From positions 1 through 58,409 of the forward strand of contig NZ_JAKGCV010000005.1 in NCBI RefSeq assembly GCF_021556455.1: DNA of 58,409 nt, read 5' to 3'. A model generated the notes under the pieces. The model saw only the letters and a list, made by a program, of their open reading frames with translations, did not search any database and had not been told where the DNA came from. The position numbers were made by a program, and so were the translations under genes. Numbering within the stretch: position 1 is the stretch's first letter; the number at the start of each line of letters is the position of its first letter. This document shows positions 1 to 8,552 of the stretch, piece after piece. The stretch comes from Streptomyces fuscigenes (GTDB lineage Bacteria; Actinomycetota; Actinomycetes; Streptomycetales; Streptomycetaceae).

Positions 1-1211
1 CGGGCGGTCCCGGCGGGCAGGGGCGCGTCCCACTCCAGCACCCGGGCCAGCTCGTCCTCGCCCGGCCGCGCGGGCGGCGCTCCCCGCCCGCCGGGCCCCG
101 GTGCGGCGCGCCCGTCCCGGCCGGGCGCCGGGGGCGCCGAGGCGGCACGGGACATCGCGCCGCTGACGGTGATGTTGTGCTCCACGCGGGGGCGGCGCAG
201 TGCCTCGTACACCTCCAGCGCGGCAGCGGTGTCCGGAGCGTCCCGCAGGGCCTTCGCGAGGACCACGGCGTCCTCCAGCGCCATCGAGGCCCCCTGCCCG
301 GTCGCCGGGGAGGCCGCGTGCGCGGCGTCGCCGACGATCAGCGTCCGGCCCGAGTGCCAGGCCGTGCCGAGGGGCATCTCCGTCGCGTCGGTCGCCATGA
401 TCCCGCCCGTCGCGGCCACCGTCTCCGCGGCGAAGGCCGCGTCCTCGCGCAGCAGCGGCACGAGCAGGTCGCGCCACCTCCCGGAGGCGCCGGCCCCGAG
501 TTCCTCGGGGCCGAGCGCCCCGCCCGCGACGCGGGCGAACCAGTACGACTCGCCCTGCGGGGACACCGCGCACCCGAAGGCGGCGGCGCTGCCGCGCACC
601 ATGGTCATGGTGTCCGACTCCCCGGCCGGGGCCGCGTCCGCCGTGTATCCGTAGAAGACCCGCTGGCCTGCGTGGAGGGGCCGGGCGGCAGGGGCGACGA
701 GCCGCCGCACGGTGGAACGCAGCCCGTCCGCACCCACGAGCAGGTCCCCGGACGCCTCGGTGCCGTCGGCGAAGCGCGCGGTGACCGCGTCGGGACCCTC
801 CTCGACGGAGACCAGCCGGGCGCCGTGCCGCACGGGGATCCCCCGGCGAGCGACCTCGGCCTGCAGGGCCGCGTTCAGCGCGCCGCGGCGCACGCACCGG
901 AACCGCAGCAGCGGGTCGTCCGCCTCGCCGAGCGGCCGGTCCGCCAACTCGGCGCCCGAGGCGTCCAGTACGCGCATCCGGGTGAGCGGGAAGCCGATCG
1001 CGGTGACGGCCGCGGACGCGTCGATCCCGGCGAGTGCCCGCATCCCGTTGCTCGCGAGCGTGAGGAACGCGCCGATGTCCTCCGCCCCGTGCGGATGCGC
1101 CTCGTGCACCTCGACCCCGAAGCCCGCCTTGTGCAGGGCCAGCGCGGTCGCCGTACCGGCGATCCCGCCCCCGACGACGATCGTCCGCCCCACGCCCGCA
1201 CTCCGCGCCAC
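1..1211 (-). CDS. FAD-dependent monooxygenase (3' end beyond window)
   Basis: Aromatic-ring or polyketide-type flavin hydroxylase that would use NAD(P)H and O2; substrate unknown. The reverse-strand frame opens with a Rossmann FAD motif (VVGGGIAGTATALALHKAG), has a central GADGLRSTVRR segment and the second FAD motif GDAAHAASPATGQGASMALEDA, the order seen in the p-hydroxybenzoate hydroxylase fold. The GTG start at 1211 is preferred because GGCGGAG lies 6 nt upstream; in-frame GTGs at 1235 and 1193 are alternatives. The C-terminus is cut off by the window edge. Stands alone; transcribed in the same direction as the phytase-like gene behind it. Confidence 0.85.
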   Translation of the reverse strand, partial: MARSAGVGRTIVVGGGIAGTATALALHKAGFGVEVHEAHPHGAEDIGAFLTLASNGMRALAGIDASAAVTAIGFPLTRMRVLDASGAELADRPLGEADDPLLRFRCVRRGALNAALQAEVARRGIPVRHGARLVSVEEGPDAVTARFADGTEASGDLLVGADGLRSTVRRLVAPAARPLHAGQRVFYGYTADAAPAGESDTMTMVRGSAAAFGCAVSPQGESYWFARVAGGALGPEELGAGASGRWRDLLVPLLREDAAFAAETVAATGGIMATDATEMPLGTAWHSGRTLIVGDAAHAASPATGQGASMALEDAVVLAKALRDAPDTAAALEVYEALRRPRVEHNITVSGAMSRAASAPPAPGRDGRAAPGPGGRGAPPARPGEDELARVLEWDAPLPAGTA

Positions 1212-1374
1212 GCCGTACTCCGCCCGTCCGCGCACGGCCCCGGCCGGGCCGCGCTCGCACAGGGAAGAACGCCCCTCCCCGGTACGACGTTCCGGGAAAG
1301 GGCGTTCGCAGGCGTGGCGGCGGCCCGCGTCGCGGGCGCCGTGCGGCCGGGGGCCGGGGACCCGGGCAGGCGTC

Positions 1375-3048
1375 TCAGCGCACGTGGACCGTCACCGTGA
1401 CGGTCTTGAGGACCGCCGGGAGCTTGGTCGTGTCCACCTTCAGGATCTCGCCGTTGTCGGGCTTGCCCGTGGGCGGCAGGACCTTCTGGTGGACCGTCCA
1501 CGTGCCGTCGGGGTCGACGGCGATGGTGTCGATGCCGAAGTCGTCGTCGTTGGACAGGTACAGCGTCCTGCCCGCGTCGGCCGTCGCCACGCCCTCGATC
1601 TTGTCGTGGGCGAAGAACGCTCCGGTCGGGTCGAGCTGGCTGACCAGCGTGCCGACGTTCAGGTACGGCTGCTTCTGCGCGACGTTCACACCGGCGGCCG
1701 TCAGCGTCGCGAGCGCCTCGTCGGTGCCGTCCTTGCCGACGAGCGCCTCGGGCGACTTGCCGCCGAGCGTGAGGCCGCTGACGTCGGTCGCGCCGTTGAT
1801 GTCGACCTGGTAGAGCGTCTTCTTGGCGAACGGCTCGTAGTTCCCGTCCCGTTCGTCGACGAGGAACTTGGTGGCGGACAGCGCGGTGATCTCGCTGTTC
1901 GCGTTGCCCGTGTCGTCGGGGTCGTCGAGCAGGTACAGGTACTGCTTGGTCTTGAACGTGCGCAGGTCGATCGTGATGATCCGGGCCGGCGCCACGTTCG
2001 ACGCCTTGGTGCTGCCGAGGTCGGGCTGCTGCAGCGCGGACTGCATCACACCGACGAGGGTCCTGCCGTCGGGTGTGACGGTCAGCCCCTCCATGCCTTT
2101 GTTCTTCAGGCGGTCGGCGAACTCGGGCGGCAGGTAACCGACGATCTTGTGGAACCTGTTGTCCTCGCTGGTGCGGTACGGGGTCAGCCGGCCCAGCTCG
2201 TAGCCGTTCGCGTCGAAGTGCGTGACGTACGGGCCGTACTCGTCGGAGACCCAGAACGTGCCGTCGGGCAGCGCCACCAGGCCCTCCGAGTCGTAGCCGT
2301 AGGGGTCCTTGGCGACGGGCGTCGGCGTGCCGCCGTGCGCGTTCGTCGCCGCGACGTCGTCGATCACCTCGCTCGTGTCGTGCGGGGGACGGCCGCTGTA
2401 GGGCGTGCCGCCGAGGCTCCTCGGGCCCTTCAGCGTCACCTTCTTCCGGAGCTCGGCCTTGCCGCCGACGAGCTTGAACTCGCCGATCTCCGGCGTGAAG
2501 CCGAGCATCATCTCGGACTTGTTGCCGTCGGGGGCGTCCGCGTTGGGACCGCGGTCGGTCAGGCCGTAGAAGTACCCGGGCCTGCCCGGCACCGGCGCGA
2601 GCGACGAACCGAAACCCTCACCGGAGATCTGCGTGGTGGTGCCGCCGGGGCCGGCGACCTTCCCGAGCGGCGCCAGCGGCGAGCCGTTCGCCTGGGTGTC
2701 CTTGAACAGCTGCACGGCGTCGGTCGCCGTGTACGTGAAGGTGTCCGTGCCCGTGAAGCCGGGCTTCGGCGTGTACGTGAACGTGCCGTCGGCGTCGACC
2801 GTCGCCGTTCCGTGGGACGGGTCGGTGTGCCGCACGACCGCCGTCCCGCCGGTGTCGTTCCGCAGGACGTCACCCGTCACCCTGCCGTGCCCGGAGAACG
2901 AGTCGGCCGACGCCCGGAAGTCGTGCGTCGGGGCCGACAGCCAGCCGTGCGCCTGGGCCGCGGCCGTCCCGGCGCCGCCCACGGCGACGGTGACGGCGAT
3001 CGCGACGGCGATCCGGGTGCGCTTGCGAGAGCGAGGTCTTGGAGTCAT
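1375..3048 (-). CDS. Secreted phytase-like esterase with N-terminal Ig/VCBS-like domain
   Basis: 557 aa. The N-terminus is a signal peptide (Arg/Lys-rich MTPRPRSRKRTR followed by an Ala/Val hydrophobic stretch ending AAAQA). Residues about 45-110 form a bacterial Ig/cadherin-like repeat (GDVLRND, GTATVDADGTFTYTPKPGF, DTFTYTATDA). The rest matches the 'esterase-like activity of phytase' family, with beta-propeller-type segments such as GLTDRGPNADAPDG, DSEGLVALPDGTFWVSDEYGP, GMEGLTVTPDGRTL and KIEGVATADAGRTLYLSNDDDFG. It probably acts on phosphoesters outside the cell. The frame is open to 3519, but the ATG at 3048 heads the signal peptide and is the credible start; the upstream extension is low-complexity antisense to the Gly/Ser-repeat gene. 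Confidence 0.88.
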   Translation of the reverse strand: MTPRPRSRKRTRIAVAIAVTVAVGGAGTAAAQAHGWLSAPTHDFRASADSFSGHGRVTGDVLRNDTGGTAVVRHTDPSHGTATVDADGTFTYTPKPGFTGTDTFTYTATDAVQLFKDTQANGSPLAPLGKVAGPGGTTTQISGEGFGSSLAPVPGRPGYFYGLTDRGPNADAPDGNKSEMMLGFTPEIGEFKLVGGKAELRKKVTLKGPRSLGGTPYSGRPPHDTSEVIDDVAATNAHGGTPTPVAKDPYGYDSEGLVALPDGTFWVSDEYGPYVTHFDANGYELGRLTPYRTSEDNRFHKIVGYLPPEFADRLKNKGMEGLTVTPDGRTLVGVMQSALQQPDLGSTKASNVAPARIITIDLRTFKTKQYLYLLDDPDDTGNANSEITALSATKFLVDERDGNYEPFAKKTLYQVDINGATDVSGLTLGGKSPEALVGKDGTDEALATLTAAGVNVAQKQPYLNVGTLVSQLDPTGAFFAHDKIEGVATADAGRTLYLSNDDDFGIDTIAVDPDGTWTVHQKVLPPTGKPDNGEILKVDTTKLPAVLKTVTVTVHVR

Positions 3049-3283
3049 GTGCTGAACCTGTCGTTCAACGATGAACAAAGGGCTGCCCCTTGGTGAACTG
3101 TCCGGTCGGAACTGCGGGAAGGACGCGCGCGCGTGGCGACGGGTGGCGACGGGGGCGGAGTCGGGATCGATGTCGGGGTGGGGGTGGGGATCGAGGGCCG
3201 GGGGTCGGGGGGTCGGGGGCGACGACCGTGCCGGAGGCGGCGACGGACCTGCGCCGGGCGGCCGCGCACGGCAGGATGGCCCC

Positions 3284-3667
3284 ATGACGAAGCTGCGGCC
3301 CCCCGTACGGCAGGCCGGCCGGACCGGTCGCGGTCCCTCCGGCTCGGTGCTCTCGCTGTGGTCCCGGGACTCGGTGCTGTCGATCGGTTCCGCGGGCTCG
3401 GTGCTGTCCGTGGGCTCCGTCGGCTCGGTCCTCTCGGTCGGCTCGATCGGAAGCGCCCTGGCGGCGGGCTCGATCGGCTCGTCCGCGTCGGTGCTGTCCA
3501 TCGGCTCCTGGCTGAGCACCGGCTCCGTGCTCTCGGCGCGCTCGCGCTGGTCCGTCCTGTCGTGGCGCGCCTCGCGGGGCCTCCTGGCGGCCGGCGCGGC
3601 CGGAGCCGTCGCCTCGGGCGCCGCCCTCGTGGTGCTGCGGACGGCGCGGACGCCGGCGCGGCACTGA
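3284..3667 (+). CDS. Gly/Ser-repeat small membrane protein, function unknown
   Basis: 127 aa. Residues about 20-85 consist of short repeats of the pattern G-S-(V/I)-L-S-(V/I)-G-S (for example GSVLSVGSVGSVLSVGSIGS), then a basic WSVLSWRASRG segment and a C-terminal hydrophobic helix (GLLAAGAAGAVASGAALVVL) ending in Arg/His. The regular alternation of small and aliphatic residues suggests a beta-solenoid-like or membrane-associated repeat. A weak GGCAGGATGGCCCC precedes the ATG at 3284. It lies 48 bp upstream of the DUF1707 gene in the same direction, so the two may be co-transcribed. No function can be assigned. Confidence 0.6.
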   Translation: MTKLRPPVRQAGRTGRGPSGSVLSLWSRDSVLSIGSAGSVLSVGSVGSVLSVGSIGSALAAGSIGSSASVLSIGSWLSTGSVLSARSRWSVLSWRASRGLLAAGAAGAVASGAALVVLRTARTPARH

Positions 3668-3715
3668 GGCCGCCGGCCCCGAGACCAAACGGCCCGTACC
3701 GCCTACAGTGAAGGC

Positions 3716-4363
3716 ATGTCCGGTGAACTGGTGCCCGATCGCAGCGAGCTGCGCGCCTCACACGAGGACCGCGACCGATTCGTCGACCGGCTGCGGATCG
3801 CCGCCGGGGACGGCCGGCTGACCGCGGACGAGCTGGAGGAGCGCCTCGAAGTCGCGCTCACCGCCCGTACCTACAAGGAACTCGAGTCGCTCGTCGTCGA
3901 CCTGCCGGCCACCGGCGCCGGCGACCCGGGCAGCCTCGCCGGGGTCTCGCCCAAGGACGTGGCGCGGATCGCCGTCGTCAGCGCGACCACCCGGCGCGAC
4001 GGCCCCTGGGTGGTGCCGCAGCGCCTGGAGATCGAAGCCAGGAGCGGCTCGGTCGTCCTGGACTTCACCCGCGCCCTGATCGCACTGCCCACCCTGGAGA
4101 TCGAGGCGTCGGTGCGCAGCGGCGCGATCACCATGATCGTCCCGCCGGACGTCTTCGTCGACGTCGACGACGTGACGGTCCGCAGCGGCAGCGTGCGCAA
4201 CCAGGCGCGGCTGTCGCCCACGGCGCCCGTGCGCCTGCGCGTCCACGTGTCGGGCAAGGTGCAGAGCGGCACCATCGGCGTGCGGGCTCCCAAGCCGTCG
4301 CGCCGCGGCTTCTGGGCATGGCTGTTCCGCCGCCCCCGTACCACGCCGGAACTCACCGCCTGA
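3716..4363 (+). CDS. DUF1707 (SHOCT-like) domain protein
   Basis: 215 aa. Residues about 8-62 (RASHEDRDRFVDRLRIAAGDGRLTADELEERL..., split here only for length) are a typical DUF1707 domain, a short helical domain at the N-terminus of many actinobacterial regulators and membrane proteins. The rest is a beta-rich repeat region (EIEARSGSVVLDF, EIEASVRSGAITMIVPPDVFVDVDDVTVRSG) resembling the cell-wall-active-antibiotics-response C-terminal fold, followed by a basic W-rich tail (RRGFWAWLFRRPR). No transmembrane helix is visible. Exact role unknown; a part in envelope sensing is an inference from the family. Confidence 0.85.
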   Translation: MSGELVPDRSELRASHEDRDRFVDRLRIAAGDGRLTADELEERLEVALTARTYKELESLVVDLPATGAGDPGSLAGVSPKDVARIAVVSATTRRDGPWVVPQRLEIEARSGSVVLDFTRALIALPTLEIEASVRSGAITMIVPPDVFVDVDDVTVRSGSVRNQARLSPTAPVRLRVHVSGKVQSGTIGVRAPKPSRRGFWAWLFRRPRTTPELTA

Positions 4364-4416
4364 GGCGTCGCGGGTAGGGCCGCGAGGACGCCGGGCAGGA
4401 CTCGGGCCCCCGCGGT

Positions 4417-4586
4417 ACCCGCATGCCCGCGTTGCCCGGTCGACGGGGCACCCGCATGCCCGCGCTGCCCGGTCGACGGGGCACCCGCATGCCCGCGCTG
4501 CCCGGTGGACACGGGGGTACGCGCGTGCCCGTGCTGCTCCGTCGACGGCGCTACGCGCGTGCTCGCGTTACTCCGTTGACGGCGGC
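4417..4586. repeat. 33-bp degenerate tandem repeat (about 5 copies)
   Basis: Three near-identical 33-bp units start at 4417, 4450 and 4483 (each begins ACCCGCATGCCCGCG and ends GGTCGACGGGGC). Two degenerate units follow at 4519 and 4553 (ACGCGCGTGC...). An open frame over it (4423-4632) merely translates the repeat and has no ribosome site. It sits between the DUF1707 gene and pepC. Confidence 0.85.
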
Positions 4587-4651
4587 CGAACGGTCGTGCG
4601 ACGGTGGAAGGCGCTCCGTCCACGGGCCCTGAAAACTGGAGGCAAACGGCT

Positions 4652-6013
4652 GTGACCACCGGAAACGACGACACCCGACCGGCCATGGCACGCAACCTCA
4701 CGCCGGACGAGGTCGAACTCTTCGAGAAGGCGTTCGCCTCCCGCCCGGCCAACCAGCTCATGCAGAACGCCGTCACCCAGACCTCCGTCGACGACGTGGC
4801 CCTGGACCGGCGGGTCCTCACCGGGATCGACCACTCCGTCTCCCACCACCTGGACGACTGGAAGGCCACCAACCAGAAGCAGAGCGGACGCTGCTGGATG
4901 TTCGCGGGGCTCAACCTGCTGCGCGTCGGCGCCGCGGAGAAGCTCGGCGTGAAGGACTTCGAGTTCTCGCAGAACTACCTCCTCTGGTGGGACAAGTTCG
5001 AGCGCGCGAACCACTTCCTCGAGGCCGTCGTCGAGACGTCCGGCCGCGACGTGGACGACCGGACGGTGGCGGGCCTGCTGAAGGACCCGATCGGGGACGG
5101 CGGGCAGTGGAACATGTTCGTCGCGCTCGTCGCCAAGCACGGCCTCGTCCCGAAGTCGGCCATGCCGGAGACGGACAGCTCCTCCGCGACCCGGGCCATG
5201 AACCGCGCCCTCGGCACCCTGCTCCGCCAGGGCGCCCGCGACGTGCGCGGTCTGGCCGCCGAGGGCCCCGAGGCGCAGCGCGAGTGCAAGCGCGAGGTGC
5301 TCGCCGCCGTCCACCGCGTGCTGAGCATCCACCTCGGCACGCCGCCGCGGCGCTTCCTGTGGCAGTGGGAGGACAAGGACAAGGAGTTCCACCGCGACGG
5401 CTGGCTGACGCCGAAGGAGTTCGCCGACGCCTACGTGCAGCTCCCGATCGACGAGTACGTCTGCCTGGTGCACGACCCGCGCGAGTCGAGCCCGGTCGGC
5501 CGCACGTTCACCGTCGAGTACCTCGGCAACATCGTGGACGCGCCGCCGGTGATCTACCTCAACGCCGGGATCGACCAGCTCAAGCAGCTGGCGATGGACT
5601 CGATCGTCGGCGGCGAACCGGTGTGGTTCGGCTGCGACGTGGCCAAGATGATGCGCTCCGACGTCGGCGTCTGGGACGCGGCGCTCTTCGACTACGCCGG
5701 CGTCTACGACGCGTCCTTCACGATGGACAAGGCCGACCGGCTCCTGCACCACGACACCGAGATGACCCACGCGATGCTCTTCACGGGCGTCGACGTGGTC
5801 GACGGGAACCCGCGCCGCTGGCGCGTGGAGAACAGCTGGGGCGGCGAGAACGCCGACAAGGGCTTCTGGACGATGAACGACTCGTGGTTCGGCGAGCACG
5901 TCTTCGAGATCGCGGTCCGCCGCTCCGCCCTGCCCGCCGACCTGGCGGCGGCCCTCGACGGCGACCCGATCGTCCTCCCGTCCTGGGACCCCATGGGCGC
6001 CCTGGCCCGCTGA
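4652..6013 (+). CDS. pepC: C1-family cysteine aminopeptidase (bleomycin hydrolase type)
   Basis: 453 aa cytoplasmic papain-like aminopeptidase. The catalytic Cys is in KQSGRCWMFAGLN, the catalytic His in MTHAMLFTGVD and the Asn in VENSWGGENADKGFW, the order expected for C1B peptidases, with a length normal for the family. The GTG start at 4652 follows GGAGG by 9 nt; an upstream in-frame start at 4604 lacks a site. Monocistronic: tandem repeats lie upstream and a strong hairpin is 9 nt after the stop. Expected role is intracellular peptide turnover, possibly bleomycin-like drug inactivation. Confidence 0.93.
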   Translation: MTTGNDDTRPAMARNLTPDEVELFEKAFASRPANQLMQNAVTQTSVDDVALDRRVLTGIDHSVSHHLDDWKATNQKQSGRCWMFAGLNLLRVGAAEKLGVKDFEFSQNYLLWWDKFERANHFLEAVVETSGRDVDDRTVAGLLKDPIGDGGQWNMFVALVAKHGLVPKSAMPETDSSSATRAMNRALGTLLRQGARDVRGLAAEGPEAQRECKREVLAAVHRVLSIHLGTPPRRFLWQWEDKDKEFHRDGWLTPKEFADAYVQLPIDEYVCLVHDPRESSPVGRTFTVEYLGNIVDAPPVIYLNAGIDQLKQLAMDSIVGGEPVWFGCDVAKMMRSDVGVWDAALFDYAGVYDASFTMDKADRLLHHDTEMTHAMLFTGVDVVDGNPRRWRVENSWGGENADKGFWTMNDSWFGEHVFEIAVRRSALPADLAAALDGDPIVLPSWDPMGALAR

Positions 6014-6022
6014 CGCGAAGCG

Positions 6023-6051
6023 CGGCCCGGGCCCGCTCCGGGCTCGGGCCG
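6023..6051 (+). terminator. Hairpin terminator after pepC
   Basis: 13-bp stem CGGCCCGGGCCCG / CGGGCTCGGGCCG (one G-T wobble), loop CTC, starting 10 nt after the pepC stop. No U tract, as is usual in streptomycetes. Confidence 0.75.
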
Positions 6052-6386
6052 CACCTCGCCCAGCCGAGGCGGTGACCGCCGGGAACGGGCGGGAGGAGCA
6101 GGAACGCGCCCTCGTCGTCGTACAGAAGGCCCGCGCGGGCGTTGCGGTCCCAAGCGGCGTCCAGGTCCTCGGCAGCGCGGCGGCCCGACCTGGCAATCGC
6201 TGCGGTCGGTTCGACTTCGAGACCCGTCACCGCCCACACGGCGGGGCCCACGGCGGGAGCGCTCTTCGGTGGGGGAGCCTCGACCAGCGTGAGGCCGGCG
6301 CGTTCCGCGACGTGGCGCCACCTGCTCTGCGGAGATTCGCACCGGCTCTGCCCGCGCGGCGGCTCGACCACCCTGTCCTCGTCCAT
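6052..6386 (-). pseudogene. Unrecognised reading frame, probable gene remnant
   Basis: A reverse-strand frame starting at ATG 6386 (MDEDRVVEPPRGQ) contains plausible protein text (WRHVAERAGLTLVEAPPPKSAP, GLEVEPTAAIARS, LLYDDEGAFLLLPPVPGG). However, it has no stop before running through the pepC terminator and on antisense to pepC down to 5781. This suggests a gene that lost its 3' end. No family recognised. It lies between two well-supported genes and would otherwise be a 500-bp gap. Confidence 0.3.
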
Positions 6387-6510
6387 GCGCCCCCCAACCT
6401 CGTCACGCCTTCCCGGCGGACAATCCACAGCAGCTCTGCGTCGCCGTTCGACCGCATCACGCGCGAGACCTCGTCAGAGGTTCGCGGGCTCCGGCGGCCC
6501 GGCCGGCGGA

Positions 6511-6912
6511 TCAGCGCCCGGCGGCCGGTGTCATCAGGTCCCGCAGGGTGGAGCGCTGCGTCGGGCGGGCCTCGGCGAAGCGCCGGGAGCCCTCGGGCGT
6601 GATGCCGATGTACATCGACCGGCGGTCCTCGTGGCACATCGAGCGCTGCACCAGGCCGGTGCCCTCGAGGCGGCTGATCAGCCGGGACAGGGCGCTCTGG
6701 CTGAGGTGGACGGCGCTTTCGAGTTCGCTCATCCGCACCGTGGTGCCGGACTCGTCGGCCGCGTGCAGCTGCTGGAGCACTTCGAAGTCGCTCACCGAGA
6801 CGCCGTGCCGCTCCATGAGCGTGCGGTCGAGGGCGCAGGTCACGCGGTGGTAGAGGCCCATCACGTCATGCCACTGCGCTGCGAGCTCATCCTCATGGGT
6901 CGACTTCGACAC
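6511..6912 (-). CDS. MarR-family transcriptional regulator
   Basis: 133 aa. Winged-helix core with MSELESAVHLSQSALSRLISRLEGTGLVQRSMCHEDRRSMYIGITPEG (split by domain: recognition helix SQSALSRLISRLE, wing DRRSMYIGIT), typical of MarR repressors that dimerise and respond to small phenolic or drug ligands. Divergent from an MFS exporter with only 74 bp between the starts, which contain three evenly spaced palindromic sites. The layout implies it represses both itself and the exporter. Its ligand is probably an exporter substrate. Confidence 0.92.
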   Translation of the reverse strand: MSKSTHEDELAAQWHDVMGLYHRVTCALDRTLMERHGVSVSDFEVLQQLHAADESGTTVRMSELESAVHLSQSALSRLISRLEGTGLVQRSMCHEDRRSMYIGITPEGSRRFAEARPTQRSTLRDLMTPAAGR

Positions 6913-6933
6913 ACAGCGATCTTAGCACGTGAG

Positions 6934-6975
6934 ATGCGTCAGCATAAGATGCGCACGCATTAGATGCATGTGCAT
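6934..6975. promoter_or_regulatory. Three 15-bp-spaced MarR operator-like sites
   Basis: Three 12-bp elements ATGCGTCAGCAT (6934), ATGCGCACGCAT (6949) and ATGCATGTGCAT (6964). Each has ATGC(G/A)/(C/T)GCAT-type dyad symmetry and they repeat at exactly 15-bp intervals. They occupy almost the whole marR/MFS intergenic region and are the likely MarR binding array. Confidence 0.75.
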
Positions 6976-6986
6976 ATGATGCCTCC

Positions 6987-8498
6987 GTGACTTCGCCTCG
7001 TACCGATGTGCCTCGTACCGAAGCGGAAGCGACCGCCGCTCCGCGCACCCTCGTCATCGACCCGCCCGCCGCCGAGACCCCCGCACCCCCCGCCGCCGCG
7101 CCCGAGGTGCGCGACCTCAACTGGTCCGCACGCACCTGGCTGCTCCTCGTGGTGCTGTGCGGGGCGCTGTTCCTCGACGGACTCGACCTCTCGATGGTCG
7201 GCGTCGCCCTGCCCTCCATCGGGTCCGACCTGCACATGGACGCGAGTTCCCTGCAGTGGATCGTGAGCGGCTACATCCTCGGCTACGGCAGCCTGCTGCT
7301 CCTCGGAGGACGCGCCTCCGACCTGCTCGGACGGCGCAAGGTCTTCCTCGCCGCGGTCGCCGTGTTCGGCGCCGCCTCCGTGATCAGCGCCTTCCTCAGC
7401 AACGACTTCGCGCTGATAGCACTGCGCTTCGTGAAGGGCGCCTCCGCCGCCTTCACCGTGCCCGCCGGACTGTCGATCATCACCACGACCTACGCCCAGG
7501 GGCCCGCGCGCAACCGCGCGCTGAGCTTCTACACCGTCTGCGGCGCGAGCGGCTTCTCCCTCGGCCTGGTGGCCGGCGGGCTGCTCACCGAGATCGGCTG
7601 GCGGGCGACCTTCCTGGTGCCGGGGCCCGTCGCCATCGTCCTCGTCCTCCTCGGCCTGAGGGTCATCCCGCACGCCCCGACGGCGCGCGTCAGGCTGCAC
7701 CACTTCGACCTGCCGGGAGCGGTGACCAGCACCCTCTCCCTGCTCATCCTGGTCTTCACGGTGGTCCGGGCCCCGTCGCAGGGCTGGGGATCGGCGCAGA
7801 CGCTCGGGCTCCTCGCGCTGAGCGTGGTGCTGATGGCCGCGTTCGTCGCCATCGAACGGCGGCACCCGCGTCCCCTCGTACGGCTCGGCATCCTCCGCTC
7901 CTCGGCGCTCGTGCACGCCAACCTGTCCGCGGCGGCCATGTTCGGCGGCTACTCGGCCTTCCAGTTCATCGTCACGCTCTACGTCCAGGACTCGCTCGGG
8001 TGGTCCCCGCTGACGATGTCGATGGCGTTCCTGCCGACCGGTGTGCTGGTGGTGGCGAGCGCCACGAAGATGGAGGCCGTCCTCGACCGGGTGAACACCA
8101 CCGTGCTCATCTTCTTCGGCCTGCTCGCGTTCATCCTCGCGTACGTGCTGTTCCTGCGCGTCGAACCCACCAAGTCCTACGCGGACTTCATGCTGCCGAC
8201 GATGCTGCTCCTCGGCATCGGCTTCGCCCTGTGCTTCCCCTCGGTGAACGCGCAGGCCACCAACGGGGTGGCCGACCACGAGCAGGGGCTCGCCTCCGGG
8301 CTGCTCAACACCAGCCTCCAGGTGGGCGGCGCCATCGTGTTGGCGATCGCCAGTGCCGTCCTGAGCGGTTCCGGCTCTGCCCCGGTGCACCACCAGTTGC
8401 TGCCCGGGATGTCCACCGCCATCAGCATCTCGGCCGGCGTGACCCTCGCGGCCCTGCTCATGACCGCCGTCCGGCTGGTCCGCCACCGCGCCCGATAG
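6987..8498 (+). CDS. MFS drug exporter, DHA2-like
   Basis: 503 aa with a cytoplasmic Pro/Ala-rich N-terminus and about 14 hydrophobic segments. The motif-A region GGRASDLLGRRKVFL, motif D1-like LFLDGLDLSMVGVALPSIG and motif-C-like GASGFSLGLVAGGLLTEIGWR identify a proton-driven major facilitator exporter of the DHA2 group. GTG start; initiation is close behind the MarR operator array. The substrate cannot be read from the sequence; the divergent MarR gene suggests inducible toxin or drug efflux. Confidence 0.9.
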   Translation: MTSPRTDVPRTEAEATAAPRTLVIDPPAAETPAPPAAAPEVRDLNWSARTWLLLVVLCGALFLDGLDLSMVGVALPSIGSDLHMDASSLQWIVSGYILGYGSLLLLGGRASDLLGRRKVFLAAVAVFGAASVISAFLSNDFALIALRFVKGASAAFTVPAGLSIITTTYAQGPARNRALSFYTVCGASGFSLGLVAGGLLTEIGWRATFLVPGPVAIVLVLLGLRVIPHAPTARVRLHHFDLPGAVTSTLSLLILVFTVVRAPSQGWGSAQTLGLLALSVVLMAAFVAIERRHPRPLVRLGILRSSALVHANLSAAAMFGGYSAFQFIVTLYVQDSLGWSPLTMSMAFLPTGVLVVASATKMEAVLDRVNTTVLIFFGLLAFILAYVLFLRVEPTKSYADFMLPTMLLLGIGFALCFPSVNAQATNGVADHEQGLASGLLNTSLQVGGAIVLAIASAVLSGSGSAPVHHQLLPGMSTAISISAGVTLAALLMTAVRLVRHRAR

Positions 8499-8520
8499 GA
8501 ACCGCGAAGGTCCGGGGCCC

Positions 8521-8552
8521 GGGCCCCTCACCGCAACCGCGGTGGGGGGCCC
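8521..8552 (+). terminator. Hairpin terminator after MFS gene
   Basis: 14-bp stem GGGCCCCTCACCGC / GCGGTGGGGGGCCC with loop AACC, 23 nt after the MFS stop. Confidence 0.75.

Noticed and set aside
4423..4632. Open frame rich in MPALPGRRGTR repeats
   Set aside because: It only translates the 33-bp tandem repeat, has no ribosome site and ends unspecifically.
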